A stretch of DNA of 64,000 bases from Bilamarchaeum sp050303335. Lineage in GTDB: Archaea > Micrarchaeota > Micrarchaeia > Anstonellales > Bilamarchaeaceae. Positions within the stretch are counted from its first letter, which is position 1; every line of letters starts with the position of its first letter. Position numbers and translations under genes: made by a program. This document shows positions 17,487 to 26,337 of this stretch, piece after piece. Location: assembly GCA_050303335.1 (NCBI GenBank), contig JBNLBN010000002.1, forward strand, positions 22,897-86,896, read 5' to 3'. Below the pieces are notes generated by a model, which saw only the letters and a list, made by a program, of their open reading frames with translations, searched no databases and was not told the DNA's origin.

Positions 17487-18908
17487 CTAGGCTTCCAGTA
17501 CGAACACTTCACCGTTCTTTTCAATTGTCCTTAGTTCCAGGTTTCCCCTGTGAAGCAATCCGTTTATGATCGTCCTTACATTCACCCTTATCCTCTCATC
17601 GTGGTGATGCTTCAATAGCTCGAATCTCGCCTTCGCGCCCTCTGCAAGATCGTCACAGGTTGCAAGATTTCCGTTCTTCAAACCCAGGCTTACGATGCTT
17701 CTTGCATTGTCCCGGACAACCCCGTCAGGATGAGCTTCAAGTTCTTCCAGTTTTTTCCGGGCATTTTTTGCAAGCTCGTCGCAAAGGGACAGTCTTGCAT
17801 TCTTCAGGCCGGCACTGACGATCGTTCTAGCATTGTCGCGAACGACCCCGTCGGCATGCTTTTCCAGCTCCTTTATCTTTTTCCTAGCGTCCCGGACAAG
17901 CTTGTCGCAAAGTGCCAGGTTTCCCCTATACAAGCCGGCACCTACAATACTGCGGGCATTATCTTTGACATACGGAATTTTGCTCCTCTTAAATTTCTCT
18001 AGCTTTCTCTTTGCTCCTCTTGAGAGTTTGTCGCAAATTCCAAGGTCTCCCCTGCCCACACCGGCGCTGACTATGCTCCTTGCATGGCTTCTTACTATCT
18101 CGTCCCTGTGGCCCTCGAGCAGCCTGAGCTTTTCCGCAGCACCATCGGCCATTCTGTTGCAAATCCCGAGATCCTTCTTCTGGATGGCAGTGCAAACGAT
18201 GTTAGGGGCATTGCTGCGCACAATCTCATCCTCGTGTCCTTCCAGCTCCTCCAGCTTTTCTGCCGCACCGGCAGCGAGTTCGTCGCATATTCCAAGGTCC
18301 CTGTTTCTCAGCGCAGTGCAAAGAATTGTCCTCGCATTGTCTCGAACGATCTTATCCTCATGGCCTTCAAGTTCCTCCAGCTTATCCTGGATCTCGAATA
18401 CGGACATCTTGCTGAGATTGCGGCGGGCATGCGTAAATTTTGATTCAATGCATAATTCCGTTTCTACTAAGATGTGCACAGCAAGATGCGGAACCATCAT
18501 CTCAAGCCTGGTCCCGTCCAGTTCTTCAGGCAATTTGCCCCCTTCCTTGTAATGGATCGCGATCAGCCTTGCGATGCTTTTTGCAGCGCCGGCAAATTCC
18601 TCCATTGTCCTCTTGTCACTAATTTGAACACTGGCTTTTATCTTCTCAAGTATCTCATTTGCAAATGCCTGTCTTCTTCGGGGGATCCCGAATGGGAGAT
18701 GCGTTTTCCTCACTTCAAGGATCGATGAGATGAACTGTTGGGCTGCCAGCCCCTCGATGTCATTGCTTGGTATTTTGGAATAACTTGCAATCTCCTCTAT
18801 CGTTGGTTCAGGGAGCATCAATTTTCTGTGTGCCTCCACTGCTCTTGTTGCAACAGGGCTTCTAGCAATCGACAACAATGAAACTAATTTGGATCGTTCA
18901 CTTTGCAT
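17487..18908 (-). CDS. HEAT-like 42-residue repeat protein, paralogue 1 (isolated copy)
   Basis: A 473-residue alpha-solenoid. Residues 1-170 are a helical N-terminal domain shared with the four-gene array at 26338-32373 (SLLSIARSPVATRAVEAHRK). Six 42-residue repeats follow (core EIVRSNARTIV, then GNLxLCDxLAxGA) plus a C-terminal cap ending GEVFVLEA. This copy is more diverged than the others: repeats use Gly-Ile-Cys or Leu-Cys-Asp where the array mostly has Leu-Ala-Asp, and one repeat (KRSKIPYVKD) has lost the usual His. No catalytic motif, signal peptide or membrane helix. It sits alone between the YdjM-like gene and ABCE1, with a TTTTAAATA box about 26 bp before the ATG. Function unknown; protein or RNA binding is the default inference for a solenoid. 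Confidence 0.85.
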   Translation of the reverse strand: MQSERSKLVSLLSIARSPVATRAVEAHRKLMLPEPTIEEIASYSKIPSNDIEGLAAQQFISSILEVRKTHLPFGIPRRRQAFANEILEKIKASVQISDKRTMEEFAGAAKSIARLIAIHYKEGGKLPEELDGTRLEMMVPHLAVHILVETELCIESKFTHARRNLSKMSVFEIQDKLEELEGHEDKIVRDNARTILCTALRNRDLGICDELAAGAAEKLEELEGHEDEIVRSNAPNIVCTAIQKKDLGICNRMADGAAEKLRLLEGHRDEIVRSHARSIVSAGVGRGDLGICDKLSRGAKRKLEKFKRSKIPYVKDNARSIVGAGLYRGNLALCDKLVRDARKKIKELEKHADGVVRDNARTIVSAGLKNARLSLCDELAKNARKKLEELEAHPDGVVRDNARSIVSLGLKNGNLATCDDLAEGAKARFELLKHHHDERIRVNVRTIINGLLHRGNLELRTIEKNGEVFVLEA

Positions 18909-18946
18909 AAATATCTACTGTTTATAACCTTATTTAAAACATCCGG

Positions 18947-20668
18947 TCAGTTGCCGTAATAATTGCCTGATTCCGACTGCTCGGTATCAAGCTGCGACCC
19001 TGGTTTGTTGATCCTCGGCCTCGATGAATCCTTGTCCCTTCTCATGGTAATCCCTGCAACCTTCAGGAAGGAGTTCATCCCGTCCCTCTTGTCATGAGGG
19101 CTGCTGGCATGCCCCTGGACCGAGCTTTCCCCGTCGAATACTATCAGCCTGTTCGAAATCGCGTCAATGAATACTATGTCATGGTCAACAACGAATGCAG
19201 ATTTCTCCGATTCCGATATTGCCTTCCTTAGGAGAGATGCGAACTCGAACCTCTGCTCGATATCCAGGAACGCACTCGGCTCATCGAAAAGATATATGTC
19301 GGCCTCGGTACACAGTGCTTTCGTAAGTTCGACCCTCTGGAGCTGGCCTCCTGACAATTCAGTAAGGTGCTTCTCCATAAGGGGATTGAGGTTTAATTTC
19401 CTTTTGCATTCTTCAAATAGCGTTCCCTTGAAGTTCTCGAGGTACTGCCATACGAAGTCGTCCTTTGCCTTGATGTACTGCGGCTTGTATGATATCTTCA
19501 TCTGGACTGGCGATCCGCCTTCTTCAACCCCTGCAAGCATCTTGACAAAAAGCGATTTTCCAAGAGCATTCTTTCCCACAATCCCAAGTATCTCGCCCTT
19601 CTTTATCTCCCCGCCTTCGCTTTTGAAACCGAATGAATCGAATCTCTTTTCCATCGCGTCGTATTTCAGCAGCGCCGGGGTCTTTATCGCCTTCTCAGAA
19701 TGCTTCGAGAAAGATATCTCGTAGTTCCTGAACTTGACATTCTCCTCCTTGAGATATCCTGCGATATATTCGTTGATACCGGCGCGGTTGTTCTTCAGCC
19801 CGGAAACGACACCGTAGACATTCTCGTCGCCGTAAAAAAGGTAGACATAGTCGCTTACATAGTCAAGCACTGTCAGGTCGTGCTCTGCCATTATGACCTT
19901 CTTCTTTTCGGACAATTCCTTGATCAGAATTCCGACGCGGAGCCTCTCCTCTATATCAAGATAGTTCGTCACCTCGTCGAAATAGTAAATGTCTGCATCT
20001 TTCATGAATGCTGTTGCAATAGCAACCTTCTGGAGCTCCCCGCCGGACAGCTGGGAGATTTTCCTCCCAAGTATGTTCCTGATGCCGAATTTTTCGACTA
20101 CCGGCGCAATGTCGCTTCCTGCAGTATTAAGGAGCTCCTCCACAGTACCGCTGAAGACATCCTTTATCCTGTCAATGTGCTGGGGCTTTGCGCTCACCCG
20201 TATCTCGCCAGTGTTCTGGAAATACCTCCTTGTTTCAATAGGGAGCCTTTCTATGACCTCCTTATCATCAAGCTTCCGGTCGAAAATCGCGAAGTTGGGG
20301 GCAAGCTGCCTTGAGAGGAGCCTGATAGCAGTGGTCTTCCCGATTCCGTTCTTTCCAACCAGCGCCACCGACCCGTTTTCCGGAAGCGGAAGTCCGTAGA
20401 TCCTGAATGAATTAATCCCGTACTGGAAGACCGGATCATCCAGCTCCCGCGCAAGGTTTATGATATCGATACAGGAAACAGGGCACTTCTTGACGCAGAT
20501 TCCGCATCCTATGCACAGCTGCTCGGATATCACGGGAAACGGCCCGTCCTCCTCCTGTACGATGCATTCCTCTCCCATCCTGTTAGGGGGACAGACCTTT
20601 ATGCAGACATACCCGCACCGCTTTTCAATGCAGACATCCCTGTCTAATACTGCGACTCTTGTAGCCAT
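18947..20668 (-). CDS. abcE1: ABCE1 ribosome recycling ATPase (RNase L inhibitor homologue)
   Basis: A 573-residue twin-ATPase. The N-terminal ferredoxin-like domain has two 4Fe-4S cysteine sets (CGYVCIKVCPP and CIGCGICVKKCP). Two ABC domains follow: Walker A GKNGIGKTT and GKNALGKS, signatures LSGGELQ and LSGGQLQ, and Walker B YYFDE and YLFDE. In archaea it splits 70S ribosomes after termination, with aRF1 or Pelota. The last 40 residues (rich in Ser, Asp, Gln) extend past the usual end. A GATTTAAAATA box is about 25 bp before the ATG. Confidence 0.97.
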   Translation of the reverse strand: MATRVAVLDRDVCIEKRCGYVCIKVCPPNRMGEECIVQEEDGPFPVISEQLCIGCGICVKKCPVSCIDIINLARELDDPVFQYGINSFRIYGLPLPENGSVALVGKNGIGKTTAIRLLSRQLAPNFAIFDRKLDDKEVIERLPIETRRYFQNTGEIRVSAKPQHIDRIKDVFSGTVEELLNTAGSDIAPVVEKFGIRNILGRKISQLSGGELQKVAIATAFMKDADIYYFDEVTNYLDIEERLRVGILIKELSEKKKVIMAEHDLTVLDYVSDYVYLFYGDENVYGVVSGLKNNRAGINEYIAGYLKEENVKFRNYEISFSKHSEKAIKTPALLKYDAMEKRFDSFGFKSEGGEIKKGEILGIVGKNALGKSLFVKMLAGVEEGGSPVQMKISYKPQYIKAKDDFVWQYLENFKGTLFEECKRKLNLNPLMEKHLTELSGGQLQRVELTKALCTEADIYLFDEPSAFLDIEQRFEFASLLRKAISESEKSAFVVDHDIVFIDAISNRLIVFDGESSVQGHASSPHDKRDGMNSFLKVAGITMRRDKDSSRPRINKPGSQLDTEQSESGNYYGN

Positions 20669-20697
20669 CGAGAAAAATTAAGCTCAAATATTTTAAA

Positions 20698-21894
20698 TCA
20701 CTTCTCCTCTTCCTTCCTGTCAAACAGGAAAATCCCGACAGTTGCAAGTATGTTCGTAAACAGGATTACTATGAAAACGTATTCCTGGAAATTGGGCAGG
20801 TCGATGCCGTTTATCCTTGGAAGCGTCGCGACAACAGCCGCTGCAAGCCCCCTCGGCATCATCGTGGCAACGACCTTCTTGTCCTTGTCCGGGATGTCCG
20901 GAAGAACGCCCCTTGTAATCAGGTATCTTGCCACCAGGATGAGGATGACGATAGAAACCCCCACAACCATCACATCGAACCTGAAGAAAGAAAGCGACAT
21001 GAGGAGCCCCACGTAGACGAAGAAGAATGTCTTCACGAAGAATGTTATCTCCTCCTGGATGAACTTGCTCGTCCTGCTAACCGGGTTTATGGCTTCCATG
21101 TTTGCAAGTTTAGACATCTTCTTTGCATTACCGAGGGCAAGGCCGAAAGTGAAAACTGCTATTCCCCCGCTTCCGCCCACTTCCTCGGTCACTGCAAACA
21201 CTCCGAAGAGGAGGGCAAGCATGAGCATGTAGGAATAATTCTCCATGCTGAACCTGGTGATCAGGACGATCCATACCACCGCTCCGAGTATTCCAAGAAG
21301 TATGGCGTTGGAAAAGGAAGAGAGGAAGAGGCCAGCTACATTTCCTATCGTAAGATCCCCTTCCACCTGGGTTATGATCTGGATGAGTATGACCGCTGTA
21401 ATAATTACAAGCGCATCAGTCAAGGTGGATTCAACTGTAAGAAGCGATTTCGTCTCCTTCCTGATAGACGTCTGATCGACAAGGGAGATGACAACCGCTC
21501 CGCTGGATCCACCGACGACAGCACCAAGAAGCGCCCCATAAATCATACCCCATCCAAGGAGCATCGTCACGAAACCCGTGATGAAAGCCGTTCCAAGTAC
21601 GAAGACCATCAGCGTGAAGAGCATGCTCTTTGGGATGTCTTTAGCGAAGCTGAATATGTCGAATTCGAATCCTCCGTCAAAGAGGAGGAAGATCAAAGCG
21701 ATCGATGCGATGAACGGGAGTATTGATTTTATTACCGATTCTTCAGTGACATCAAGCAGGCCGAACATCGGACCGAGAAGGAAACCAAAGGCGATCAAGA
21801 TGATAACCGACGATATCTTGGTCTTCTCGAAGATCTTGTCTGCAAGGAATCCCATGACAATGGTAATGCCTATTATCAGAAACTCAATCGCCAT
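20698..21894 (-). CDS. Cation:proton antiporter, CPA1/NhaP type
   Basis: A 398-residue membrane protein with about 12 helices. FLLFDGGFEFD, VVGGSSGAVV and the ESTLTDALVI segment, with its conserved acidic residues in the transport core, place it in the CPA1 sodium/proton exchanger family. It ends with a short charged tail (FDRKEEEK) and has no RCK domain. It probably exports Na+ or K+ in exchange for H+. It is divergent from glutaredoxin with a 51 bp spacer and a shared TATA element. Confidence 0.88.
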   Translation of the reverse strand: MAIEFLIIGITIVMGFLADKIFEKTKISSVIILIAFGFLLGPMFGLLDVTEESVIKSILPFIASIALIFLLFDGGFEFDIFSFAKDIPKSMLFTLMVFVLGTAFITGFVTMLLGWGMIYGALLGAVVGGSSGAVVISLVDQTSIRKETKSLLTVESTLTDALVIITAVILIQIITQVEGDLTIGNVAGLFLSSFSNAILLGILGAVVWIVLITRFSMENYSYMLMLALLFGVFAVTEEVGGSGGIAVFTFGLALGNAKKMSKLANMEAINPVSRTSKFIQEEITFFVKTFFFVYVGLLMSLSFFRFDVMVVGVSIVILILVARYLITRGVLPDIPDKDKKVVATMMPRGLAAAVVATLPRINGIDLPNFQEYVFIVILFTNILATVGIFLFDRKEEEK

Positions 21895-21912
21895 GTAAGA
21901 AAATCATGGATT

Positions 21913-21924
21913 AAATTTATAAAA
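21913..21924. promoter_or_regulatory. Shared bidirectional TATA element
   Basis: AAATTTATAAAA lies at the midpoint of the 51 bp gap between the antiporter (ATG 21894, minus) and glutaredoxin (ATG 21946, plus), about 25 and 27 bp from the two start codons. No second TATA is visible in the gap. Confidence 0.6.
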
Positions 21925-21945
21925 GCTCTATGATTGTCTTCTTGC

Positions 21946-22173
21946 ATGAAGGTAACGGTATACAAGGCAGAATGGTGTTCCTGGTGCCACAAGCTTATTG
22001 ATTTCCTTGATGAGAACAAGATCGAATACGAGGTCAAGGATGTGGATAATGCAGAAAATGCGGAAGAGGCCATGTCGGTTAGCGGGCAGGGAGGAATCCC
22101 CGTGACCGTGATAGGCGACAACGTGATAATCGGCTTCGATGTCGAAAAACTGAAGGAACTCCTTTCGCTGTGA
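21946..22173 (+). CDS. Glutaredoxin-like thiol oxidoreductase
   Basis: A 75-residue thioredoxin-fold protein: active site Cys11-Ser-Trp-Cys14, a cis-proline segment (GGIPVTVIGD) and the terminal IGFDVEKLKELL helix. Short glutaredoxin-like proteins of this kind often carry electrons for ribonucleotide reductase or repair protein disulfides. A TTG extends the frame four codons upstream, but the ATG at 21946 fits the TATA spacing. The small zinc-binding gene follows after 4 bp. Confidence 0.9.
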   Translation: MKVTVYKAEWCSWCHKLIDFLDENKIEYEVKDVDNAENAEEAMSVSGQGGIPVTVIGDNVIIGFDVEKLKELLSL

Positions 22174-22177
22174 TCCG

Positions 22178-22294
22178 ATGTACTGCCTGAATTGCGGAAA
22201 GTACTTCAACAGCGGCGTTCCAAAATTTAAAAAATCAGAGAAGAACAAGACTGTTGCGTTCTGTTCCGAGGAATGCATGAAGAATTATATATGA
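22178..22294 (+). CDS. Small zinc-binding protein (38 aa)
   Basis: A 38-residue protein with CLNC at the start and FCSEEC at the end, a TRASH/MYM-like treble-clef arrangement, linked by a Lys-rich stretch (KFKKSEKNK). It starts 4 bp after the glutaredoxin stop and is probably cotranslated with it. Its neighbour suggests a role in metal or thiol chemistry, but this is inference only. Confidence 0.7.
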   Translation: MYCLNCGKYFNSGVPKFKKSEKNKTVAFCSEECMKNYI

Positions 22295-22313
22295 TTCTTT
22301 CCATCATAAGTCC

Positions 22314-22913
22314 ATGCTCAAGCAGATGGGATTCCTCAGGGATATCCAGAACCGCGCAGGAAAGACATTCTCCAAATTGCCCCTCTCTCCGAACCAGTGG
22401 ACACTTATTTCTTTATTCATCTCCATTGTGGGCGCAGTCCTGATAGCTACGGGAAACCTCGGGTACGGGCTGCTCCTCTTCTCTGTTGCTGCACTTTCGG
22501 ATGCAATTGACGGTGCGGTGGCGCGAGAGAGGAACACCCAGACAAAATTCGGCGGTTTCCTTGACGGGGTAGTCGACCGTTTTGTCGAGGCAACGTTCCT
22601 TTTTGCCTTTATGTTCTATCCCCTTCCAGCAGTGTTCATAGATCCGAAGATTTGGATATCAGCCGTCCTTTTCTTCGGAACGTCCATGGTGTCTTTTGTA
22701 AGGGCATATGCTGACCATAAGGAGGCATTGACAAAGGAGAAGGCCCTGGCACTTGGCGGCATTTGCGAAAGGAGCGAGAGGCTCCTGATACTGATAATCG
22801 GGCTTGCTGCAGGAATACTCTTCTCAATGGATTTCTTCGTCCTTTCGATGATTTTCGTAGTTGTGCTCTCCATCATCACCATAATCCAGAGAATGCATGC
22901 AACGCTCGAATAA
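22314..22913 (+). CDS. CDP-alcohol phosphatidyltransferase family enzyme
   Basis: A 199-residue membrane enzyme. The family signature D-x2-D-G-x2-A-R-x8-G-x3-D-x3-D is complete (SDAIDGAVARE, then FGGFLDGVVD). Such enzymes join a CDP-activated lipid to an alcohol phosphate; in archaea the commonest product is archaetidylinositol phosphate or archaetidylglycerol phosphate. The N terminus resembles archaeal inositol-phosphate members (NQWTLISLFIS), but the acceptor cannot be proved. The ATG lies 26 bp after AATTATATATG. Confidence 0.88.
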   Translation: MLKQMGFLRDIQNRAGKTFSKLPLSPNQWTLISLFISIVGAVLIATGNLGYGLLLFSVAALSDAIDGAVARERNTQTKFGGFLDGVVDRFVEATFLFAFMFYPLPAVFIDPKIWISAVLFFGTSMVSFVRAYADHKEALTKEKALALGGICERSERLLILIIGLAAGILFSMDFFVLSMIFVVVLSIITIIQRMHATLE

Positions 22914-22943
22914 TCTTATATAATTTACCGGTGCAGTGATTTT

Positions 22944-24092
22944 ATGGCCGAAGTTCTCCCGCTTCTCACAGTGATCGCCGCAGGAATCTTTTTTGCACAG
23001 TTTCTCAAGCCCTTCAGGGTTCCATACGTAGTGATATTAATGCTTGCAGGGATGCTGATCGGCACTCACGGGCTTGACATATTCCAGCCGGATGAGACTG
23101 TCGAATTTTTAGGCGAGATGGGGCTGGTGTTCCTGATGTTCATGGCAGGACTCGAGACGAGGTTTTCAAAAGTCCCATCGAGGATCAACGGGACATCAAT
23201 TATTGCCCTAATAAATGGGCTGATACCATTCATTGTCGGAATCGGCATAGCCCTTTTCCTTGGATACGGCTGGATAACAGCCCTGCTCCTTGGGACGATC
23301 TTCATATCATCATCGATCGCAGTAATCGTCCCGTCGCTCCAGAACAACGGCCTGCTCTCCAAGAAAATTGGAAAATCCATACTTGGAGCAACAGTTGCAG
23401 AAGATGCCCTCAGCCTGATAATACTTTCATTTCTCCTAAATTCCATTTCCCCAAGTTCTTCAATCCCCCTCCCAGTTTACTATACCCTTCTCTTCGCGCT
23501 CCTGTTCATACTGGCGCTGATAATAAGGAAAATCAGGAAGATGTATGTGCAGAATACCTCTACTACGGAGGATGCCCGTTTCGAGGACCAGATAAGATTC
23601 ACGTTCGTGGTGCTGCTTGCAACCGTTCTAGTATTCGAGCTTCTGGGGCTCCACCTGATACTTGCAGGATTCTATGCAGGCCTAGTGCTTTCTGATCGGG
23701 AGATGAACCGGAGGATCAAGATGAAGCTCCATGTACTTAGCTACGGGCTTTTCATACCGATATTCTTTGTATTGATCGGTATCAACACGGACATATCTGT
23801 CTTTGCCAGGCAGTCCGGCGTCTGGGAGATAATACTTCTCGTCCTTGCCGGATCGATGATTTCAAAATTCGCTAGCGGATTCCTTGCAGGGAGGCTCAGC
23901 GGCTATTCCATTGATGAGAGTTCGATTATAGGCGCTGCAACAATCCCTCAGCTTTCCACCACCCTTGCTGTGGCATTCACCGGCTTCGAACTGGGAATAC
24001 TCGATTCGGCAATGATAGTTGCAATGACGTTTCTTAGCATTGTAACTACTTTCACCGGACCATTTTTACTTGGCAATTTGAAAATAAAATAG
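22944..24092 (+). CDS. Cation:proton antiporter, Kef/CPA2 type
   Basis: A 382-residue membrane protein with about 12 helices. LAGMLIGTHGL, LVFLMFMAGLETRF, GATVAEDALSLIIL and FVLIGINTDI are typical of KefB/CPA2 exchangers. The AED motif supplies core acidic residues. No cytoplasmic nucleotide-binding domain is present. It starts 30 bp after the CDP-alcohol phosphotransferase and is probably in the same transcript. It differs clearly from the other CPA2 member at 2859. Confidence 0.88.
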   Translation: MAEVLPLLTVIAAGIFFAQFLKPFRVPYVVILMLAGMLIGTHGLDIFQPDETVEFLGEMGLVFLMFMAGLETRFSKVPSRINGTSIIALINGLIPFIVGIGIALFLGYGWITALLLGTIFISSSIAVIVPSLQNNGLLSKKIGKSILGATVAEDALSLIILSFLLNSISPSSSIPLPVYYTLLFALLFILALIIRKIRKMYVQNTSTTEDARFEDQIRFTFVVLLATVLVFELLGLHLILAGFYAGLVLSDREMNRRIKMKLHVLSYGLFIPIFFVLIGINTDISVFARQSGVWEIILLVLAGSMISKFASGFLAGRLSGYSIDESSIIGAATIPQLSTTLAVAFTGFELGILDSAMIVAMTFLSIVTTFTGPFLLGNLKIK

Positions 24093-24102
24093 TGTCGAAA
24101 AT

Positions 24103-25134
24103 TTAGCGTTGTTTTATCTTCTTGGGGTCATCGACTTTTCTTTCAGGGCCCACAATTCTTCTTTTTTCTGCTGTCCCGACATCCTTCCGTTGCTCAATAT
24201 ACGATCGAAGAGTTTCCAGTGCCCTTTTTTGGGGTTCAGGAATTGTATCATCCCTTTCCCTAATAAATGTTTCAAGAATTGATCTTGCATATCCAGATGA
24301 ATCATCAAGATCCTGCTTAGCTTCTTCTAACGTATATTGCCTGTCAGGCCCGATATTTTGTAGTACAGTATCCATCATCTCTCTTGCTTTAACCTTTACA
24401 CTTTTCGGCAGTACTTCCCAATCTGCCAATGTCAACTGTCTTACATCATCCGGATAATATCCCTCGTCCTCCAACTCTCCTTCCAATACCTCGAGAGAAC
24501 GCATTAATATCTTTTCCCAGTCCATATCTGCAAGAAGCTCATTTCCGGCTGCTTTCGTCAAGGCCCTGAATTCTCCGCGATCTGAGCAGTAATTTACTGC
24601 ATACTCTCTTGTTTCTGGTTGCACCTTCTCACTTACCATCACGCGGTATGCAATATCAGTCATCTCCACCTCATCTGATCCAACTTCTAAATTAAACTTG
24701 ATGCATTCATTAATCCGATTCACTTCGTCAGGGGTCAAACCCTCAAATTCGAGCAGTCTTACCATACTGTCCGCAAATCCGTTAACATCCTGTTCTTCTA
24801 TGTCTTCGAGCAGAGCTGTAAGCAATTTCCTCTTATCGCCCGGGACCTGGTATTCTCTTACATAGTCCATTGCAACTTCATAATCGTCAATGCTGCCGCA
24901 TATTTTTAAACTCCGGATTGCATCCAATGCAAAATCCAAACCCAGGTCATATTTCAGTAAATATTTCAATTGATCCGAAACCCCTGCGTTTTTTGCCCTT
25001 TCGATAAATTCAGCCTTGAATTCATCCCGCAAAAAGCCCGGCATTTCATCATATATCCTTGCAAAATCACCTATATCGATTTCTTCTAATGCCTTAATTG
25101 CATCTTCTTTTGTTACGGTTAGAATATCAGTCAT
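24103..25134 (-). CDS. Unknown acidic, all-helical protein
   Basis: A 343-residue soluble protein, rich in Glu, Asp and Leu, without Cys pairs, signal peptide or membrane segment. It reads as a chain of short amphipathic helices (e.g. DAIRSLKICGSIDDYEVAMDY), so an alpha-solenoid is possible, but no periodic repeat is obvious. The last 40 residues are basic (QKRALETLRSYIEQRKD, KKIKQR). A GATTTATAAGC box is about 27 bp upstream of the ATG. I recognise no family. Confidence 0.7.
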   Translation of the reverse strand: MTDILTVTKEDAIKALEEIDIGDFARIYDEMPGFLRDEFKAEFIERAKNAGVSDQLKYLLKYDLGLDFALDAIRSLKICGSIDDYEVAMDYVREYQVPGDKRKLLTALLEDIEEQDVNGFADSMVRLLEFEGLTPDEVNRINECIKFNLEVGSDEVEMTDIAYRVMVSEKVQPETREYAVNYCSDRGEFRALTKAAGNELLADMDWEKILMRSLEVLEGELEDEGYYPDDVRQLTLADWEVLPKSVKVKAREMMDTVLQNIGPDRQYTLEEAKQDLDDSSGYARSILETFIRERDDTIPEPQKRALETLRSYIEQRKDVGTAEKRRIVGPERKVDDPKKIKQR

Positions 25135-25181
25135 AGTTATTATTTATGGATAATAATGCTTATAAATCTTCTTTCTGAAGG

Positions 25182-26039
25182 CTACATGAAGCTGAAGGCG
25201 TAGATCCTTACTTTTCCGTCAAAAACAATCGAAAGTTCCCGATCCTTGATTTTGTTGCTTGAAAACAAATTGTGCAGGGAAGGCCTGTCGATAATGATCT
25301 CGCTTTTTTTCTTGAAATCGACATACACGGTTGCCTTGGTCTTCTTTATCGGCTCGATTATTGCATTCGCACTGTCGCTGTTGAAACGGACCGATATCTT
25401 TCCCGGCCCCTCCTGGAGTTCAATATAATCCTTTTTCTGCACCCAGATGCCATCTGGGTACAATATGTCCCTCTGGTGCTCGCCAAAATCTATGTAGTTC
25501 CTGCCGCTGAGACCGGATCCGAGACCGTCATTCCTCAGATAGCCGGCATATATCTTCGGAGAAATATCCGCAAAGATGTTCAGGGGTTTTTCTTTCATCA
25601 GGGATTTTGAAACATTGAGCAGTATCTGGATCGATTCCTCAAGCTTGTCAAAATTCCCCTCGCCGAACTGCACGTATCTTATGAATCCTTCCTGGTCGAT
25701 AAGAAACATTGCCGGCCAGTAATTGTTGTTGTATTTTTCCCACATCACCATCTTGTTGTCCATGCAGACCGGGAATTTTATCCTCATCTCCTTTATAGCC
25801 TTTTTGAGATTTTTTTCCTTCTTCTCGAAATCGAATTCCGGGGAATGTATCCCAATTATCTGCAGCCCTCCGTATTTCCTTTCCCATTCGTTAATGTATG
25901 GGATTGTTCTCTGGCAGTTTATGCAGGAAAATGTCCAGAACAGCACGAGCAACGGCTTTCCCTTAAGCTTCTCCAGTTTCAGCGGCTTGGAATTAGCCCA
26001 TTTTATCCCTTCGAATTCAGGTGCCTTGATTTTCATCAT
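25182..26039 (-). CDS. Thioredoxin-like (DipZ/TlpA-type) two-domain protein
   Basis: A 285-residue protein. Residues 1-135 are a redoxin domain with a CINC active site (Cys39, Cys42) in FWTFSCINCQRTIPY, and a WPAMFLIDQEG cis-proline loop. Residues about 150-285 form a beta-rich domain (PKIYAGYLRND, VYVDFKKKSEIII) that resembles the C-terminal half of DipZ-like proteins. No signal peptide or membrane part is present, unlike full DipZ, so it seems cytoplasmic. It probably reduces or oxidises protein disulfides or peroxide. Two Met codons in a row start it (26039, 26036). Confidence 0.82.
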   Translation of the reverse strand: MMKIKAPEFEGIKWANSKPLKLEKLKGKPLLVLFWTFSCINCQRTIPYINEWERKYGGLQIIGIHSPEFDFEKKEKNLKKAIKEMRIKFPVCMDNKMVMWEKYNNNYWPAMFLIDQEGFIRYVQFGEGNFDKLEESIQILLNVSKSLMKEKPLNIFADISPKIYAGYLRNDGLGSGLSGRNYIDFGEHQRDILYPDGIWVQKKDYIELQEGPGKISVRFNSDSANAIIEPIKKTKATVYVDFKKKSEIIIDRPSLHNLFSSNKIKDRELSIVFDGKVRIYAFSFM

Positions 26040-26082
26040 GTCCTAATTAGCAATATAAAGTTTTTTGAAGATTGATGAACCT

Positions 26083-26337
26083 ATGAAATTCCTGATCAAC
26101 CTGGTTTTCCTGGTAATCGCGATAATCCTGTTTGCAGCAGTATGGAATGCCTGGGGCCCTGTTGCCCTGCTTTTCAATACGATAATAGCGCTGATAGCAC
26201 TCAAGGTTGTCGGGTGGCTTGGCATAAAGATTGATATCAACATCTGGAGCCTACTTATCACCCTAATCGGCGGGATCCCAGGGCTGCTCATCCTGATATT
26301 CCTCAGTGTCACCGGGATCGCATTCAGGGGGAAATAG
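26083..26337 (+). CDS. BofA-like small membrane protein
   Basis: An 84-residue protein of two or three hydrophobic helices with a WNAWGPVALLFNTIIAL segment and GIPGLLILIFLSVTGIAF at the C terminus, matching archaeal members of the pro-sigma-K processing inhibitor BofA family. In Bacillus BofA holds an intramembrane protease inactive; archaea have no sigma-K, so the role here is unknown. The ATG at 26083 sits about 27 bp after AATATAAAG. Its stop abuts the end of the HEAT-like array without a gap. Confidence 0.75.
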   Translation: MKFLINLVFLVIAIILFAAVWNAWGPVALLFNTIIALIALKVVGWLGIKIDINIWSLLITLIGGIPGLLILIFLSVTGIAFRGK

